A DNA stretch of 27,377 nucleotides, from the NCBI GenBank assembly GCA_017633615.1, contig JAGBPB010000017.1:1-27377 (forward strand), read 5' to 3'. Under the pieces are notes generated by a model. The model was not told where the DNA came from, did no database searches, and saw nothing but the letters and a program-made list of their open reading frames with translations. Shown here piece after piece: positions 1-10,400 of the stretch; within the stretch, counting starts at the first letter, position 1; every line of letters starts with the position of its first letter. The stretch comes from Bacteroidaceae bacterium (lineage in GTDB: Bacteria; Bacteroidota; Bacteroidia; Bacteroidales; Bacteroidaceae). Position numbers and translations under genes: made by a program.

Positions 1-424
1 AACAGTTACCGGTGTTGAGATGTTCCGTAAGCTTCTTGAGCAGGGCGAGGCTGGTGATAACGTAGGTCTGCTGCTCCGTGGTATTGAAAAGACTGAGATC
101 AAGCGCGGTATGGTTCTTTGCCATCCGGGTCAGATCAAGCCTCACACCACATTCAAGGCTTCTATCTACGTACTGACACAGAAGGAAGGTGGTCGTCACA
201 CCTCATTCCGTAACAAGTATCGTCCTCAGTTCTACATCCGTACAATGGACTGCACCGGTGAGATCACTCTCCCCGAGGGAACTGAGATGGTAATGCCTGG
301 TGATAACGTTGAGATCACCGTTACCCTGATCTATCCTGTTGCTATCAACGTTGGTCTGCGTTTCGCTATCCGTGAGGGCGGCCGTACCGTTGGTTCAGGT
401 CAGATCACTGCAATCATCGACTAA
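1..424 (+). CDS. tuf: Elongation factor Tu, C-terminal part (5' end outside window)
   Basis: EF-Tu carries aminoacyl-tRNA to the ribosomal A site as a GTP-bound complex. Only about the last 140 codons are present; the frame is open from base 2, so the Met at base 20 is internal and not a start. What is seen is domain 2 and domain 3 sequence: [10 protein letters not shown] at the left edge, the [11 protein letters not shown] and GGRHTSF segments, and [16 protein letters not shown] near the end, closing with IID before TAA. The GTPase domain lies upstream of the window. The gene heads the tuf-trnW-secE-nusG block and is followed 14 bases later by a 12-bp hairpin. Identification is secure from conserved domain 3 residues. 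Confidence 0.98.
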   Translation, partial: TVTGVEMFRKLLEQGEAGDNVGLLLRGIEKTEIKRGMVLCHPGQIKPHTTFKASIYVLTQKEGGRHTSFRNKYRPQFYIRTMDCTGEITLPEGTEMVMPGDNVEITVTLIYPVAINVGLRFAIREGGRTVGSGQITAIID

Positions 425-438
425 TTGATTGTACAATA

Positions 439-470
439 AATGTCAGTCCCCATAAAACGGGGCTGACATT
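439..470 (+). terminator. Hairpin between tuf and tRNA-Trp, terminator or processing signal
   Basis: Arms 439-450 and 459-470 pair over 12 bp (AATGTCAGTCCC with GGGGCTGACATT, one G-T wobble) around an 8-base loop. No T-run follows: the tRNA starts four bases later. That argues for partial termination or an RNA-processing role more than for a classical intrinsic terminator, and it would allow tRNA-Trp and secE to be read from the tuf promoter. Confidence 0.5.
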
Positions 471-474
471 ACCT

Positions 475-547
475 ACGGGTGTAGCTCAGTTGGTAGAGCA
501 TCGGTCTCCAAAACCGAGTGTCGAGAGTTCGAGCCTTTCCACCCGTG
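475..547 (+). tRNA. trnW: tRNA-Trp (anticodon CCA)
   Basis: A 73-base cloverleaf can be drawn. The acceptor stem pairs ACGGGTG (475-481) with CACCCGT (540-546), and G547 is the discriminator base, as usual for bacterial tRNA-Trp. The D arm is GCTC/GAGC with a GTTGGTA loop. The anticodon arm TCGGT/ACCGA encloses CTCCAAA with anticodon CCA. The T arm GAGAG/CTTTC encloses TTCGAGC. The 3' CCA is not encoded (the next bases are CAA), so it must be added after transcription. The tRNA lies between tuf and secE, 19 bases before secE, and is probably cotranscribed with it. Confidence 0.95.
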
Positions 548-566
548 CAAGTAGAAAAAAAGAACT

Positions 567-758
567 ATGTTCAAGAATTTCATTAATAACTGTAAGGAAT
601 CTTACAACGAGCTTGTCCATAAGACAACATGGCCCACTGGCAAAGAACTGGCCAGCAGCGCAGTCATCGTTTTAGTTGCTTCCCTGATGATTGCTGTTGT
701 AGTATACCTCATGGATAAATTCTTCCAGGTGATAATGACAAATATCATCTATCCCTAA
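567..758 (+). CDS. secE: Preprotein translocase subunit SecE
   Basis: A 63-residue membrane protein. SecE clamps SecY in the SecYEG channel that exports and inserts proteins across the inner membrane. The sequence shows the short single-helix form: an amphipathic N-terminus with the typical ELVHKTTWPTGKEL segment (about 15-28), then one hydrophobic helix (about 30-50, SAVIVLVASLMIAVVVYL). Its position directly before nusG is the classic arrangement. The ATG at 567 follows an A-rich stretch without a Shine-Dalgarno sequence, which is normal in this phylum. Ten bases separate it from nusG. Confidence 0.95.
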   Translation: MFKNFINNCKESYNELVHKTTWPTGKELASSAVIVLVASLMIAVVVYLMDKFFQVIMTNIIYP

Positions 759-768
759 TCGTTGAGAA

Positions 769-1311
769 ATGGCAGAGTTAGAGAAGAAATGGTATGTCCT
801 TAAGGCTATTAGCGGCAAGGAACTCAAGGTAAAGGAATATCTTGAGGCCGATACCCGCAATAACAAACTTGAGGCTTACATTGGTCAGGTGCTTATCCCT
901 ACCGAGAAGGTGGTTAAGGTCCAGAACGGCAAACGCGTCGTTAAGGAGCGCAGCTACCTGCCGGGTTATGTCCTCGTAGAGGCTGCCCTTGTAGGTGAGA
1001 TTAAGCAGCGCCTCAGAAGCTGCCCCAACGTATTGGGATTTCTTGGAGGAATGGATAATCCGACGCCTCTCCGTCCCTCAGAAGTGAGTAGGATATTGGG
1101 TTCAGCGAATGAACTCGAAGAGACGCAAGAGGAAGTTCTTGTACCGTTCACTGTAGGCGAAACAGTGAAGGTCACCTTCGGACCGTTTTCAGGCTTCAAT
1201 GGTGTCATTGAAGAGGTTGACGACGCAAAGAAGAAGCTCAAGGTCATGGTCAAGATCTTTGGTCGCAAGACCCCTATAGATCTTGGTTTTATGCAAGTGG
1301 AGAAGATGTAA
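769..1311 (+). CDS. nusG: Transcription termination/antitermination protein NusG
   Basis: A 180-residue NusG. The NGN domain (about 5-115) starts with KKWYVLKAISGKE and holds the LIPTEKV and LPGYVLVEA segments that contact the RNA polymerase clamp. The C-terminal KOW domain (about 124-180) begins VPFTVGETVKVTFGPFSGF; in other bacteria KOW binds ribosomal protein S10 or Rho. The length is usual for NusG, so this is the housekeeping copy and not an UpxY- or LoaP-type paralogue of capsule loci. It follows secE by 10 bases and is followed by a hairpin overlapping its stop codon. Confidence 0.96.
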   Translation: MAELEKKWYVLKAISGKELKVKEYLEADTRNNKLEAYIGQVLIPTEKVVKVQNGKRVVKERSYLPGYVLVEAALVGEIKQRLRSCPNVLGFLGGMDNPTPLRPSEVSRILGSANELEETQEEVLVPFTVGETVKVTFGPFSGFNGVIEEVDDAKKKLKVMVKIFGRKTPIDLGFMQVEKM

Positions 1312-1337
1312 GCCGCCTGTTACCAGGCTTACCTTTT
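1308..1337 (+). terminator. Possible terminator or attenuator after nusG
   Basis: GTAAGCC (1308-1314), which includes the nusG stop codon, pairs perfectly with GGCTTAC (1326-1332) around an 11-base loop. A competing pairing GCCTG/CAGGC lies inside. The sequence CTTTTCC follows, so there is only a short T-run. This would partly separate secE-nusG from rplKAJL, which are separate operons in E. coli. Confidence 0.4.
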
Positions 1338-1355
1338 CCGTATAGTGTTCACATA

Positions 1356-1363
1356 TAATTTTA
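1356..1363 (+). promoter_or_regulatory. Possible internal -7 element before rplK
   Basis: TAATTTTA matches TAnnTTTG at all but the last base and lies 9 bases before the rplK ATG. A weak -33 candidate (TTTT) lies about 18 bases upstream. The region is AT-rich, so a chance match is likely; the hairpin just upstream is the main reason to list it. Confidence 0.22.
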
Positions 1364-1372
1364 TTTTGGAAA

Positions 1373-1798
1373 ATGGCAAAAGAAGTTGCTGGATTAATCA
1401 AATTACAGATTAAAGGAGGCGCAGCAAACCCATCACCTCCCGTAGGACCGGCTCTCGGTTCAAAGGGCTTGAACATAATGGAGTTTTGCAAGCAGTTCAA
1501 CGCCAGAACCCAGGACAAATCAGGAAAGACTCTGCCGGTGATCATCACTTATTACAGTGATAAATCATTCGACTTTGTCATAAAGACTCCTCCTGTAGCC
1601 ATCCAGTTGCTTGAGGCTTCACGCGCTAAGGGCGGTTCACCCGAACCTAACCGCAAGAAGGTTGCTTCAGTAACCAAGGAGCAGGTTGCAGCGATTGCAC
1701 AGGACAAGATGCCCGACCTGAACTGTTTCACACTGGAATCAGCTATCTCAATGGTAGCCGGTACCGCAAGAAGCATGGGAATCACAGTGAAGGAATAA
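1373..1798 (+). CDS. rplK: Large ribosomal subunit protein L11 (uL11)
   Basis: A 141-residue L11, which forms part of the GTPase-associated centre with 23S rRNA and the L10/L12 stalk. The N-terminal [10 protein letters not shown] motif (20-29) holds the prolines at 22 and 26 that in L11 proteins contact the rRNA-thiostrepton site. The C-terminal RNA-binding part ends [23 protein letters not shown]. Length and both domains are complete. The spacer to rplA is 27 bases. In E. coli, L1 represses this operon through an mRNA leader; I could not recognise an L1-type site with confidence in the 61-base gap upstream. Confidence 0.98.
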   Translation: MAKEVAGLIKLQIKGGAANPSPPVGPALGSKGLNIMEFCKQFNARTQDKSGKTLPVIITYYSDKSFDFVIKTPPVAIQLLEASRAKGGSPEPNRKKVASVTKEQVAAIAQDKMPDLNCFTLESAISMVAGTARSMGITVKE

Positions 1799-1825
1799 TC
1801 CTGGCATTCAAAAAAGTTTTAAGAA

Positions 1826-2521
1826 ATGGGTAAACTGACTAAAAACCAAAAGAGTGTCGCTTCTAAGATAGAAGCCGGCAAGGCATATACCCTCAAGGAG
1901 GCATCTCAGCTGGTCAAGGATATCACCACTACCAAGTTCGACGCATCAGTAGACATTGATGTCCGTCTTGGTGTTGATCCCCGTAAGGCCAACCAGATGG
2001 TCCGTGGCGTTGTATCTCTTCCTAACGGCACAGGTAAGGTTACCAGAGTTCTTGCACTCTGCACTCCCGATCAGGAGGCAGCTGCAAAGGAGGCTGGTGC
2101 TGACTATGTAGGTTTCGAGGAGTACATCGAGAAAATCAAGGGTGGTTGGACTGACATCGACGTCATCATAACACAGCCTGCCCTGATGGGTAAGTTAGGT
2201 CCTCTTGGTCGTGTACTGGGTCCCCGCGGACTCATGCCTAACCCCAAGAGCGGTACAGTAACAATGGATGTTGCCAAAGCTGTCAAGGAGGTCAAGCAAG
2301 GTAAGATTGACTTCAAGGTTGACAAGAGCGGTATCGTCCACACTTCAATCGGTAAGGTATCATTTACCGCCGAGGCTATCAGAGAGAATGCAAAAGAGTT
2401 CATTGATACCATTATCAAACTGAAACCTTCTGCAGCAAAGGGTACTTACATAAAGAGTCTTTATCTTTCAAGCACCATGAGTAAGGGTATCAAGATTGAT
2501 ACTAAGTCATTAGATGAATAA
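1826..2521 (+). CDS. rplA: Large ribosomal subunit protein L1 (uL1)
   Basis: A 231-residue L1, full length for bacteria. L1 forms the mobile stalk beside the E site and in many bacteria also represses translation of its own operon. Visible signatures include [17 protein letters not shown] (about 46-62), the central [24 protein letters not shown] segment (conserved L1 signature, about 121-144) and the C-terminal [12 protein letters not shown]. Only 12 bases separate its stop from rplJ, so there is no room for a separate rplJ leader and the four ribosomal genes read as one unit. Confidence 0.98.
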   Translation: MGKLTKNQKSVASKIEAGKAYTLKEASQLVKDITTTKFDASVDIDVRLGVDPRKANQMVRGVVSLPNGTGKVTRVLALCTPDQEAAAKEAGADYVGFEEYIEKIKGGWTDIDVIITQPALMGKLGPLGRVLGPRGLMPNPKSGTVTMDVAKAVKEVKQGKIDFKVDKSGIVHTSIGKVSFTAEAIRENAKEFIDTIIKLKPSAAKGTYIKSLYLSSTMSKGIKIDTKSLDE

Positions 2522-2533
2522 TTGTGAGGAATC

Positions 2534-3058
2534 ATGAAGAAAGAAGATAAAGCACTTGTAATAGAGTCTCTGAAGCAGACCATTCAGAACTACTCAGCTT
2601 TCTACCTGGTTGACGTAACCGGTCTTAACTCATCGGCTACAAGCGACCTTCGCAGAAAGTGCTTCAAGAGTGAGGTTAAGATGGTCGTTGTCAAGAACAC
2701 TCTCCTTCAGAAGGCACTGGATCAGCTGGAGGCTGACTATTCACCGCTGTATGACTCACTTAAGGGTACAACAGCTCTGATGCTGTCAAACGCCGCCAAT
2801 GCTCCCGCCAAGCTTCTCAAGGACGTAACTGACAAGAAAACCGGTATCCCGGGTCTCAAGGCTGCTTATGCAGAGGAGAGCTTCTACATTGGAGCTAACC
2901 AGCTTGAGGCACTGGTCAACATCAAGAGCAAGAAGGAGCTCATCGCCGACGTCATTGCACTTCTGCAGTCACCGGCCAAGAACGTCATTTCTGCTCTGCA
3001 GTCTGGTGCAAACACCATCCACGGAGTCCTCAAGACTCTTGGAGAAAGAGAGAACTAA
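2534..3058 (+). CDS. rplJ: Large ribosomal subunit protein L10 (uL10)
   Basis: A 174-residue L10, the base of the ribosomal stalk: its N-terminal domain binds 23S rRNA next to L11 and its C-terminal helix carries L7/L12 dimers. The N-terminal part shows the typical YLVDVTGLNSSATSDLRR and VVVKNTLLQKAL segments; the C-terminal helix is ALLQSPAKNVISALQSGANTIHGVLKTL. In E. coli a long leader before rplJ mediates autoregulation; here the gap is just 12 bases, so any such control would have to use rplA coding sequence. The spacer to rplL is 42 bases. Confidence 0.97.
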   Translation: MKKEDKALVIESLKQTIQNYSAFYLVDVTGLNSSATSDLRRKCFKSEVKMVVVKNTLLQKALDQLEADYSPLYDSLKGTTALMLSNAANAPAKLLKDVTDKKTGIPGLKAAYAEESFYIGANQLEALVNIKSKKELIADVIALLQSPAKNVISALQSGANTIHGVLKTLGEREN

Positions 3059-3100
3059 TTATTCAAAACAAAGTAACAAACCTATTAAAATTATACAACA

Positions 3101-3481
3101 ATGGCTGATTTGAAAGCATTAGCAGAAGAACTGGTTAACCTTACCGTTAAGGAGGTCAACGAACTCGCAACCATCCTGAAGGATGAATATGGAATTGAAC
3201 CCGCTGCCGCAGCTGTAGCTGTAGCCGCTGCTGGTCCTGCCGCTGCTGGCGCTGAGGCTGCAGAGGAGAAGTCATCATTCGACGTAGTACTGAAGGGCTT
3301 TGGCGCAAACAAGCTTGCTGTCGTTAAGGCAGTTAAGGAGGCTTGCGGTCTTGGTCTGAAGGAGGCTAAGGATCTTGTTGACGCTGCTCCTAGCGTAGTT
3401 AAGGAAGGTCTTGCCAAGGCTGAGGCCGAGTCAATGAAGAAGACTCTGGAAGAGGCTGGCGCAGAAGTAGAACTTAAGTAA
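3101..3481 (+). CDS. rplL: Large ribosomal subunit protein L7/L12 (bL12)
   Basis: A 126-residue L7/L12, the multi-copy stalk protein that recruits translation GTPases. The N-terminal dimerisation domain (about 1-35) is followed by an Ala-rich flexible hinge (about 37-55, [20 protein letters not shown]) and the compact C-terminal domain with [20 protein letters not shown] and [12 protein letters not shown], which contact factors. Codon use is strongly biased, as expected for a very highly expressed gene. The 129 bases after its stop hold an attenuator-like structure before rpoB. Confidence 0.98.
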   Translation: MADLKALAEELVNLTVKEVNELATILKDEYGIEPAAAAVAVAAAGPAAAGAEAAEEKSSFDVVLKGFGANKLAVVKAVKEACGLGLKEAKDLVDAAPSVVKEGLAKAEAESMKKTLEEAGAEVELK

Positions 3482-3492
3482 CTTCTTTAGAG

Positions 3493-3571
3493 ACCTGCCT
3501 CACTGCAGGTAAAACGGTTAAGTAACCCCGATGACAGCCAATTTGGGCTGTCTAGGGTACTTAACCTTTTT
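3493..3571 (+). terminator. Attenuator-like double hairpin between rplL and rpoB
   Basis: Two structures lie in the 129-base gap. A small hairpin pairs ACCTGC (3493-3498) with GCAGGT (3505-3510). A second, long one starts with GGTTAAGTA (3516-3524) pairing with TACTTAACC (3558-3566), continues with CCC (3526-3528) to GGG (3555-3557), and is capped by GACAGCC (3533-3539) pairing with GGCTGTC (3546-3552) around a 6-base loop. Five T residues follow at 3567-3571, so it has the form of an intrinsic terminator. Because rpoB and rpoC are essential and have no obvious promoter of their own, partial read-through is the likely role, setting the ratio of RNA polymerase to stalk proteins. A comparable attenuator sits between rplL and rpoB in E. 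coli. Confidence 0.75.
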
Positions 3572-3610
3572 GTGCGTTAAAGAATCAAGTTCCCTAATAA
3601 CCTCCCTTAT

Positions 3611-6600
3611 ATGTCTTCAAACACTGATAATCAGAGAATTAATTTCGCTTCCGTAAGGAACCCGATGCCGTGTCCTGATTTCCTTGAAGTACAGCTCAAA
3701 TCTTTCAAGGATTTCCTTCAGTTGGACACACCACCTGAAAAGCGCAAGAACGAAGGACTCTATAAAGTATTTTCTGAGAACTTCCCTATAGCCGATACCC
3801 GGAACAATTTTGTCCTGGAATTCCTGGACTATTACATTGACCCGCCCCGTTACACCATTGAGGAGTGTCTGGAGCATGGTCTGACCTATAGCGTACCTTT
3901 GAAGGCCAAGTTGAAACTGTATTGCACCGATCCCGATCATGAGGATTTTGATACTGTGATACAGGATGTGTTCCTTGGTCCGATTCCGTACATGACTTCA
4001 CAGGGTACTTTCGTAATCAACGGAGCCGAGCGTGTGGTTGTATCACAGCTGCACCGTTCACCCGGCGTGTTCTTCGGACAGAGTGTACACTCAAACGGAA
4101 CACAGCTCTATTCGGCCCGTATCATTCCGTTCAAGGGCTCATGGATCGAGTTTGCCACAGACATCAACAACGTGATGTACGCTTACATCGACCGTAAGAA
4201 GAAGCTCCCTGTAACTACTCTGCTCCGTGCCATCGGATTTGAAACCGATAAGGACATTGTGGATATCTTTGACCTGGCCGAAGAGGTTAAGGTTAACAAG
4301 ACCACTCTTAAGAAATGCATCGGACGCAAGCTTGCCGCACGTGTACTTAGAACCCGCATTGAGGACTTTGTGGATTCCGATACCGGTGAGGTGGTTTCAA
4401 TTGACCGCCACGAGGTAGTTGTAGACCGTGAGGCAGAGCTGAACGAGGATAACATCAATGATATTCTCGAGTCAGGTCTGGAGACTATCCTGCTCCACAA
4501 GGAGACAGAAGGTCAGTCAGACTATTCAATCATATTCAACACCTTGCAGAAGGATCCGTGCAACTCAGAGAAGGAGGCTGTTCTCTACATCTACCGTCAG
4601 TTGCGTAATGCTGATCCTGCTGATGATTCAAGTGCACGTGAGGTAATCAACAACCTGTTCTTCTCAGAGAAGCGCTATGATCTGGGTGAGGTAGGCCGTT
4701 ACCGCGTAAACAAGAAGCTGGGTCTTACCACCGACATGAGCATCGGTGTCCTGACCAAGGAGGATATTATTGAGATTATCAAGTACTTGATTGAGCTTGT
4801 TAATTCACACGCTGTGGTTGATGATATCGACCACCTGTCAAACCGTCGTGTACGTACTGTTGGTGAGCAGCTCTCCAACCAGTTTGCCATTGGTCTGGCC
4901 CGTATGGCCCGTACCATCCGCGAGCGCATGAACGTACGTGACAATGAGGTGTTCACTCCTACTGACCTCATCAATGCCAAGACAGTATCGGCTGTGATAA
5001 ACTCATTCTTTGGTACCAACGCACTGTCACAGTTCATGGACCAGACCAATCCTCTGGCAGAGATTACTCACAAGCGCCGTATGTCCGCTCTGGGACCTGG
5101 CGGTCTGTCTCGTGAGCGTGCCGGATTCGAGGTCCGTGACGTACACTATACACACTATGGCCGTCTCTGCCCGATCGAGACTCCTGAAGGACCTAACATC
5201 GGTCTTATCTCATCTCTTTGCATCTACGCAAAGATCAATGACCTGGGCTTCATTGAGACTCCTTACCGTAAGGTCAAGGACTGCCATGTAAATCTGAACA
5301 ATGATGAAGTTCAGTACCTCACAGCTGAAGAGGAGGAGGGAGTAATCATTGGTCAGGGTAACGCTCCTTATGATGAGAACGGTAAGTTTATCCGTACTCG
5401 CGTTAAGGCTCGCCGTGACGCTGATTTCCCTGTTGTTCCGCCTGAGGAGGTTGAACTTATGGACGTATCACCCCAGCAGATCGCTTCAATCGCTGCCGCT
5501 CTGATTCCGTTCCTGGAGCACGATGATGCCAACCGTGCCCTGATGGGATCTAACATGATGCGCCAGGCCGTTCCTCTGATGCGTACAGAGGCACCTATCG
5601 TAGGTACCGGTATTGAGAAGCAGCTTGCTGAGGATTCACGTACACAGATTACAGCTGAGGGTGACGGCGTTGTCACATATGTTGACGCCGCTTATATCCG
5701 TATCAAGTATGACCGTACTGAGGATGAGGAATTTGTAAGCTTTGAACCTGCTGAGAAGGAGTACAAGCTGCCCAAGTTCCGTCGTACCAACCAGAATATG
5801 ACCATTGACCTGCGTCCTATCTGCGAGGTAGGTCAGCGTGTCAAGGCCGGTGACATACTTACCGAGGGTTATTCAACCCAGAACGGTGAGTTGGCACTTG
5901 GTAAGAACCTGCTGGTTGCCTACATGCCTTGGAAGGGTTACAACTATGAGGATGCCATCGTACTGAACGAGCGTGTTGTTCGTGAGGACATTCTTACATC
6001 TGTACATGTTGAGGAGTTCATCCTTGAGGTTCGCGAGACAAAGCGCGGCATGGAGGAACTCACCAATGATATACCTAACGTAAGCGATGACGCTACCAAG
6101 GATCTGGATGAGAACGGTATCGTACGTATCGGTGCTTACATCCAGCCGGGTGATATCCTGATAGGTAAGATCACTCCTAAGGGAGAGTCTGATCCTTCAC
6201 CTGAAGAGAAACTGCTCCGTGCCATATTCGGTGACAAGGCCGGTGATGTTAAGGACGCTTCACTCAAGGCTTCACCTTCACTCAAGGGTGTGGTTATAGA
6301 CAAGAAGCTGTTTGCACGCGCTATCAAGACCCGCAGTTCACGTCAGGCTGACAAGGCCCGTCTGCCTATGATTGACGTTGAGTTTGAGGATAAGGTTAAC
6401 GAGCTCAAGGGTATCCTTGTCAAGAAGCTTGTAACCCTTACCACCAACAAAACATCACAGGGTGTATTTGACCTGCTGGGTACAGAGGTTATCGCCAAGG
6501 GACAGCGTTTCTCAAAGCAGATTCTTGAGAATGTTGATTACTCTGCTGTTCAGTCAGACCGCTGGACTTCAGACGAGCATACCAATGAACTTATCTCCAA

Positions 6601-7423
6601 GCTTATCGTAAACTTCCTGCGCAAGTACAAGGAGTACGATGCTGAGAACAAGCGCAAGAAATTTGCTCTTACCATAGGTGACGAGCTGCCTTCAGGCATC
6701 ATCCAGATGGCTAAGGTATATGTTGCCAAGAAGCGTAAGATTGGTGTAGGTGACAAGATGGCCGGTCGTCACGGTAACAAGGGTATCGTTTCACGCGTGG
6801 TTAAGCAGGAGGATATGCCGTTCCTGGCCGATGGTACTCCCGTCGATATCGTTCTGAACCCGCTGGGTGTGCCTTCACGTATGAACATAGGTCAGATATT
6901 CGAGACCGTTCTTGGTCATGCCGGCCGTGAGCTGGGTGTCAAGTTCGCTACTCCGATATTTGACGGAGCTACCATAGATGATCTTAATGTATGGACAGAT
7001 AAGGCAGGTCTGCCGCGTTACGGTAAGACACAGCTTTATGACGGCGGTACAGGTGAACCGTTTGACCAGTGCGCTACAGTAGGTGTTACCTATATGCTTA
7101 AGCTGGGTCACATGGTTGAGGACAAGATGCACGCCCGTTCTATCGGTCCGTACTCTCTTATTACTCAGCAGCCGCTTGGCGGTAAGGCCCAGTTCGGTGG
7201 TCAGCGTTTCGGTGAGATGGAGGTTTGGGCTCTTGAGGCATTCGGTGCATCACACGTGCTCCAGGAGATCCTGACCATCAAGTCTGATGACGTTACCGGC
7301 CGTTCAAAGGCTTATGAGGCTATTGTGAAAGGTGATCCGATGCCAACTCCCGGCATCCCCGAATCACTCAACGTGCTCTTGCATGAGTTGCGTGGTCTGG
7401 GTCTTAGCATCAATCTTGAGTAA
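3611..7423 (+). CDS. rpoB: DNA-directed RNA polymerase subunit beta
   Basis: RpoB, 1270 residues, one half of the RNA polymerase active-site cleft. The rifampicin region is clear: [28 protein letters not shown], with D477, H487 and S492 at the places of E. coli D516, H526 and S531, all in the drug-sensitive state. Downstream, [16 protein letters not shown], the [12 protein letters not shown] segment and [15 protein letters not shown] are intact, and the C-terminus carries the [24 protein letters not shown] clamp segment. The protein is shorter than in E. coli (1342), as expected because Bacteroidota lack some proteobacterial insertions. The start at 3611 fits the alignment. The rpoC start follows after 22 bases. 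Confidence 0.99.
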   Translation: MSSNTDNQRINFASVRNPMPCPDFLEVQLKSFKDFLQLDTPPEKRKNEGLYKVFSENFPIADTRNNFVLEFLDYYIDPPRYTIEECLEHGLTYSVPLKAKLKLYCTDPDHEDFDTVIQDVFLGPIPYMTSQGTFVINGAERVVVSQLHRSPGVFFGQSVHSNGTQLYSARIIPFKGSWIEFATDINNVMYAYIDRKKKLPVTTLLRAIGFETDKDIVDIFDLAEEVKVNKTTLKKCIGRKLAARVLRTRIEDFVDSDTGEVVSIDRHEVVVDREAELNEDNINDILESGLETILLHKETEGQSDYSIIFNTLQKDPCNSEKEAVLYIYRQLRNADPADDSSAREVINNLFFSEKRYDLGEVGRYRVNKKLGLTTDMSIGVLTKEDIIEIIKYLIELVNSHAVVDDIDHLSNRRVRTVGEQLSNQFAIGLARMARTIRERMNVRDNEVFTPTDLINAKTVSAVINSFFGTNALSQFMDQTNPLAEITHKRRMSALGPGGLSRERAGFEVRDVHYTHYGRLCPIETPEGPNIGLISSLCIYAKINDLGFIETPYRKVKDCHVNLNNDEVQYLTAEEEEGVIIGQGNAPYDENGKFIRTRVKARRDADFPVVPPEEVELMDVSPQQIASIAAALIPFLEHDDANRALMGSNMMRQAVPLMRTEAPIVGTGIEKQLAEDSRTQITAEGDGVVTYVDAAYIRIKYDRTEDEEFVSFEPAEKEYKLPKFRRTNQNMTIDLRPICEVGQRVKAGDILTEGYSTQNGELALGKNLLVAYMPWKGYNYEDAIVLNERVVREDILTSVHVEEFILEVRETKRGMEELTNDIPNVSDDATKDLDENGIVRIGAYIQPGDILIGKITPKGESDPSPEEKLLRAIFGDKAGDVKDASLKASPSLKGVVIDKKLFARAIKTRSSRQADKARLPMIDVEFEDKVNELKGILVKKLVTLTTNKTSQGVFDLLGTEVIAKGQRFSKQILENVDYSAVQSDRWTSDEHTNELISKLIVNFLRKYKEYDAENKRKKFALTIGDELPSGIIQMAKVYVAKKRKIGVGDKMAGRHGNKGIVSRVVKQEDMPFLADGTPVDIVLNPLGVPSRMNIGQIFETVLGHAGRELGVKFATPIFDGATIDDLNVWTDKAGLPRYGKTQLYDGGTGEPFDQCATVGVTYMLKLGHMVEDKMHARSIGPYSLITQQPLGGKAQFGGQRFGEMEVWALEAFGASHVLQEILTIKSDDVTGRSKAYEAIVKGDPMPTPGIPESLNVLLHELRGLGLSINLE

Positions 7424-7445
7424 TCACATTAAAAAGTAAGAAGCT

Positions 7446-10400
7446 ATGCCTTTCAAAAAAGATACAAAGATCAAGAACAATTTCTCAAAGATAACCATCA
7501 GCCTTGCTTCACCTGAGGAGATTCTTACTAACTCCAGCGGTGAGGTGCTGAAACCTGAGACAATCAACTACCGCACTTACAAACCTGAGCGTGACGGTCT
7601 GTTCTGCGAGCGCATATTCGGTCCTGTAAAGGATTACGAGTGCCATTGCGGAAAGTACAAGAGAATCCGTTATAAAGGTATCGTGTGCGAGCGTTGCGGT
7701 GTGGAGGTTACTGAAAAGAAGGTGCGCCGTGAGCGTATGGGCCATATCCAGCTCGTTGTTCCAGTTGCACATATCTGGTATTTCCGTTCACTCCCCAACA
7801 AGATAGGTTATCTGCTTGGTATTCCTACCAAACTGCTTGATTCCATCATTTATTACGAGCGCTATATCGTCATCAACAAGGGTGCGTGGGAAGATCCTAT
7901 GGGAGATACCCGCAAGCCTGAGGATCCCATCCTTCTGACAGAGGATGAGTATCTGGATATCCTTGACAAGCTGCCTAAGGAGAACCAGCTTCTTGATGAC
8001 AATGATCCTCAAAAGTTCGTTGCCAAGATGGGTGCTGAGGCTATCTATGACCTGCTTTGCAAGCTGGATCTGGACAAGCTGTCATATCAGCTTCGCGAGA
8101 AGGCAAATGATGACAAGACCACCATGCAGCGCAAGACTGAGGCCTTGAAGCGCCTTCAGATTGTGGAGTCTTTCCGTTCATCACGTGAGGTTAACCGTCC
8201 TGAGTGGATGATCCTCAAGGTGGTTCCGGTTACTCCTCCTGAGCTGCGTCCTCTGGTGCCTCTGGATGGCGGCCGTTTTGCTACATCTGATCTGAACGAA
8301 CTCTATCGTAGGGTTATAATCCGTAACAACCGTCTTAAGAGACTTATTGAGATTAAGGCTCCTGAGGTAATTCTCCGTAATGAGAAGCGTATGCTGCAGG
8401 AGGCCGTTGACAGCCTGTTTGACAACAGCCGCAAGGCCAGCGCCGTAAAGAGCGAGGCCAATCGTCCTCTCAAGTCACTCTCTGACTCACTTAAGGGTAA
8501 GCAGGGTCGTTTCCGTCAGAACTTGCTCGGTAAGCGTGTTGACTATTCAGCACGTTCAGTTATCGTGGTAGGTCCTGAGCTTAAGATGGGTGAGTGCGGT
8601 ATTCCTAAACTTATGGCTGCTGAGCTTTACAAGCCTTTCATTATCCGCAAGCTCATAGAGCGCGGTATCGTAAAGACCGTAAAGTCTGCCAAGAAGATTG
8701 TTGACCGCAAGGATCCTATAGTATGGGATATTCTTGAATATGTAATGAAGGGTCACCCCGTTCTCTTGAACCGTGCTCCTACACTGCACCGTCTGGGTAT
8801 CCAGGCATTCCAGCCCAAGATGATTGAGGGTAAAGCCATTCAGTTGCATCCGCTGGCATGTACCGCTTTCAACGCTGACTTCGATGGTGACCAGATGGCT
8901 GTACACCTCCCGCTCAGCAACGAGGCTATCCTTGAGGCTCAGATGCTCATGCTTCAGTCTCACAACATACTGAACCCTGCCAATGGTGCACCTATCACAG
9001 TGCCTGCACAGGATATGGTACTTGGTCTGTACTACATCACCAAGCTGCGTCGTTCTGTCAAGGATGCTGATGGCAACTACATTGAGAAGGTTAAGGGTGA
9101 GGGTCTTACATTCTACGGACCCGAGGAGGCTCTTATTGCATACAATGAGGGTAAAGTTGATATCCATGCTGTTGTCAAGGTTATGGTTAATGACATTGAC
9201 GAGCAGGGTTCACCCATCACTCATCTGGTAGAGACATCTGTAGGCCGTATAATCGTTAACGAGCTTGTTCCTGATGAGGTTGGTTACATCAACTACATAA
9301 TATCAAAGAAGACTCTGCGTGACCTTATATCGGATGTAATCAAGAAGGTGGGTGTAGCCCGTGCCTGCGAGTTCCTGGACGGAATCAAGAACCTGGGTTA
9401 CAAAATGGCCTTCCAGGGTGGTCTGTCATTCAACCTGAACGATATCATCATTCCTAAGGAGAAGCAGGAACTTGTTGCCAAAGGTAATGAGGAGGTAGAA
9501 GGTATCATGGCCGAGTATAACATGGGTCTTATCACCGATAACGAGCGTTACAACAAGGTTATCGATGTTTGGACACACGTTAATGAGGACCTGTCAAAGG
9601 TTCTGATGAAGACCATTTCATCGGATGATCAGGGCTTCAACTCAGTATATATGATGCTTGACTCAGGTGCCCGTGGATCTAAGGAGCAGATCCGTCAGCT
9701 TTCAGGTATGCGTGGTCTGATGGCCAAGCCGCAGAAAGCCGGTGCTGAGGGTGCACAGATCATTGAGAACCCTATTCTTTCTAACTTTAAGGAGGGTCTG
9801 TCAGTGCTGGAGTACTTCATCTCTACACACGGTGCCCGTAAGGGTCTGGCCGATACCGCTCTTAAGACAGCCGATGCCGGTTATCTGACACGTCGTCTTG
9901 TTGACGTATCACATGATGTGATCATCACTGAGGAGGACTGCGGTACTCTACGTGGTCTGGTATGCACCGCCCTAAAGGAGAATGAAGAGGTGGTTGCTTC
10001 TCTGTATGAGCGTATCCTGGGTCGTGTATCAGTACATGATGTAATCCATCCTACCACCGGTGAACTTCTGGTTGCTGACGGTGAGATGATTACTGAGGAG
10101 ATAGCCAAGAAGATAGATGAATCACCTATAGAGAGTGTTGAGATACGCTCAGTTCTTACCTGCGAGAGCAAGCGCGGTGTTTGCGCCAAGTGCTACGGAC
10201 GTAACCTGGCAACAGGCCGTCTGGTTGAGAAGGGTGAGGCTGTAGGCGTTATCGCCGCTCAGTCAATCGGTGAGCCTGGTACACAGTTGACACTGCGTAC
10301 ATTCCACGCCGGTGGTACTGCATCAAACATTGCTGCCAACTCAAGTCTGACAGCCAAGTATGACTGCCGTATTGAAATTGAGGAGGTTCGTACTGTTGAT

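Noticed and set aside
2522..2533. L10-type autoregulatory leader before rplJ
   Set aside because: Only 12 bases separate rplA and rplJ, too few for a leader; a structure inside rplA cannot be supported by eye.
3205..3270. GCN-rich repeat in rplL as a possible simple-sequence repeat
   Set aside because: It encodes the normal Ala-rich flexible hinge of L7/L12 and is not a variable repeat.
8556..9167. 203-codon open frame on the minus strand inside rpoC
   Set aside because: It is antisense to the catalytic core of rpoC, where strong codon bias creates long shadow frames; no recognisable domain or start context.
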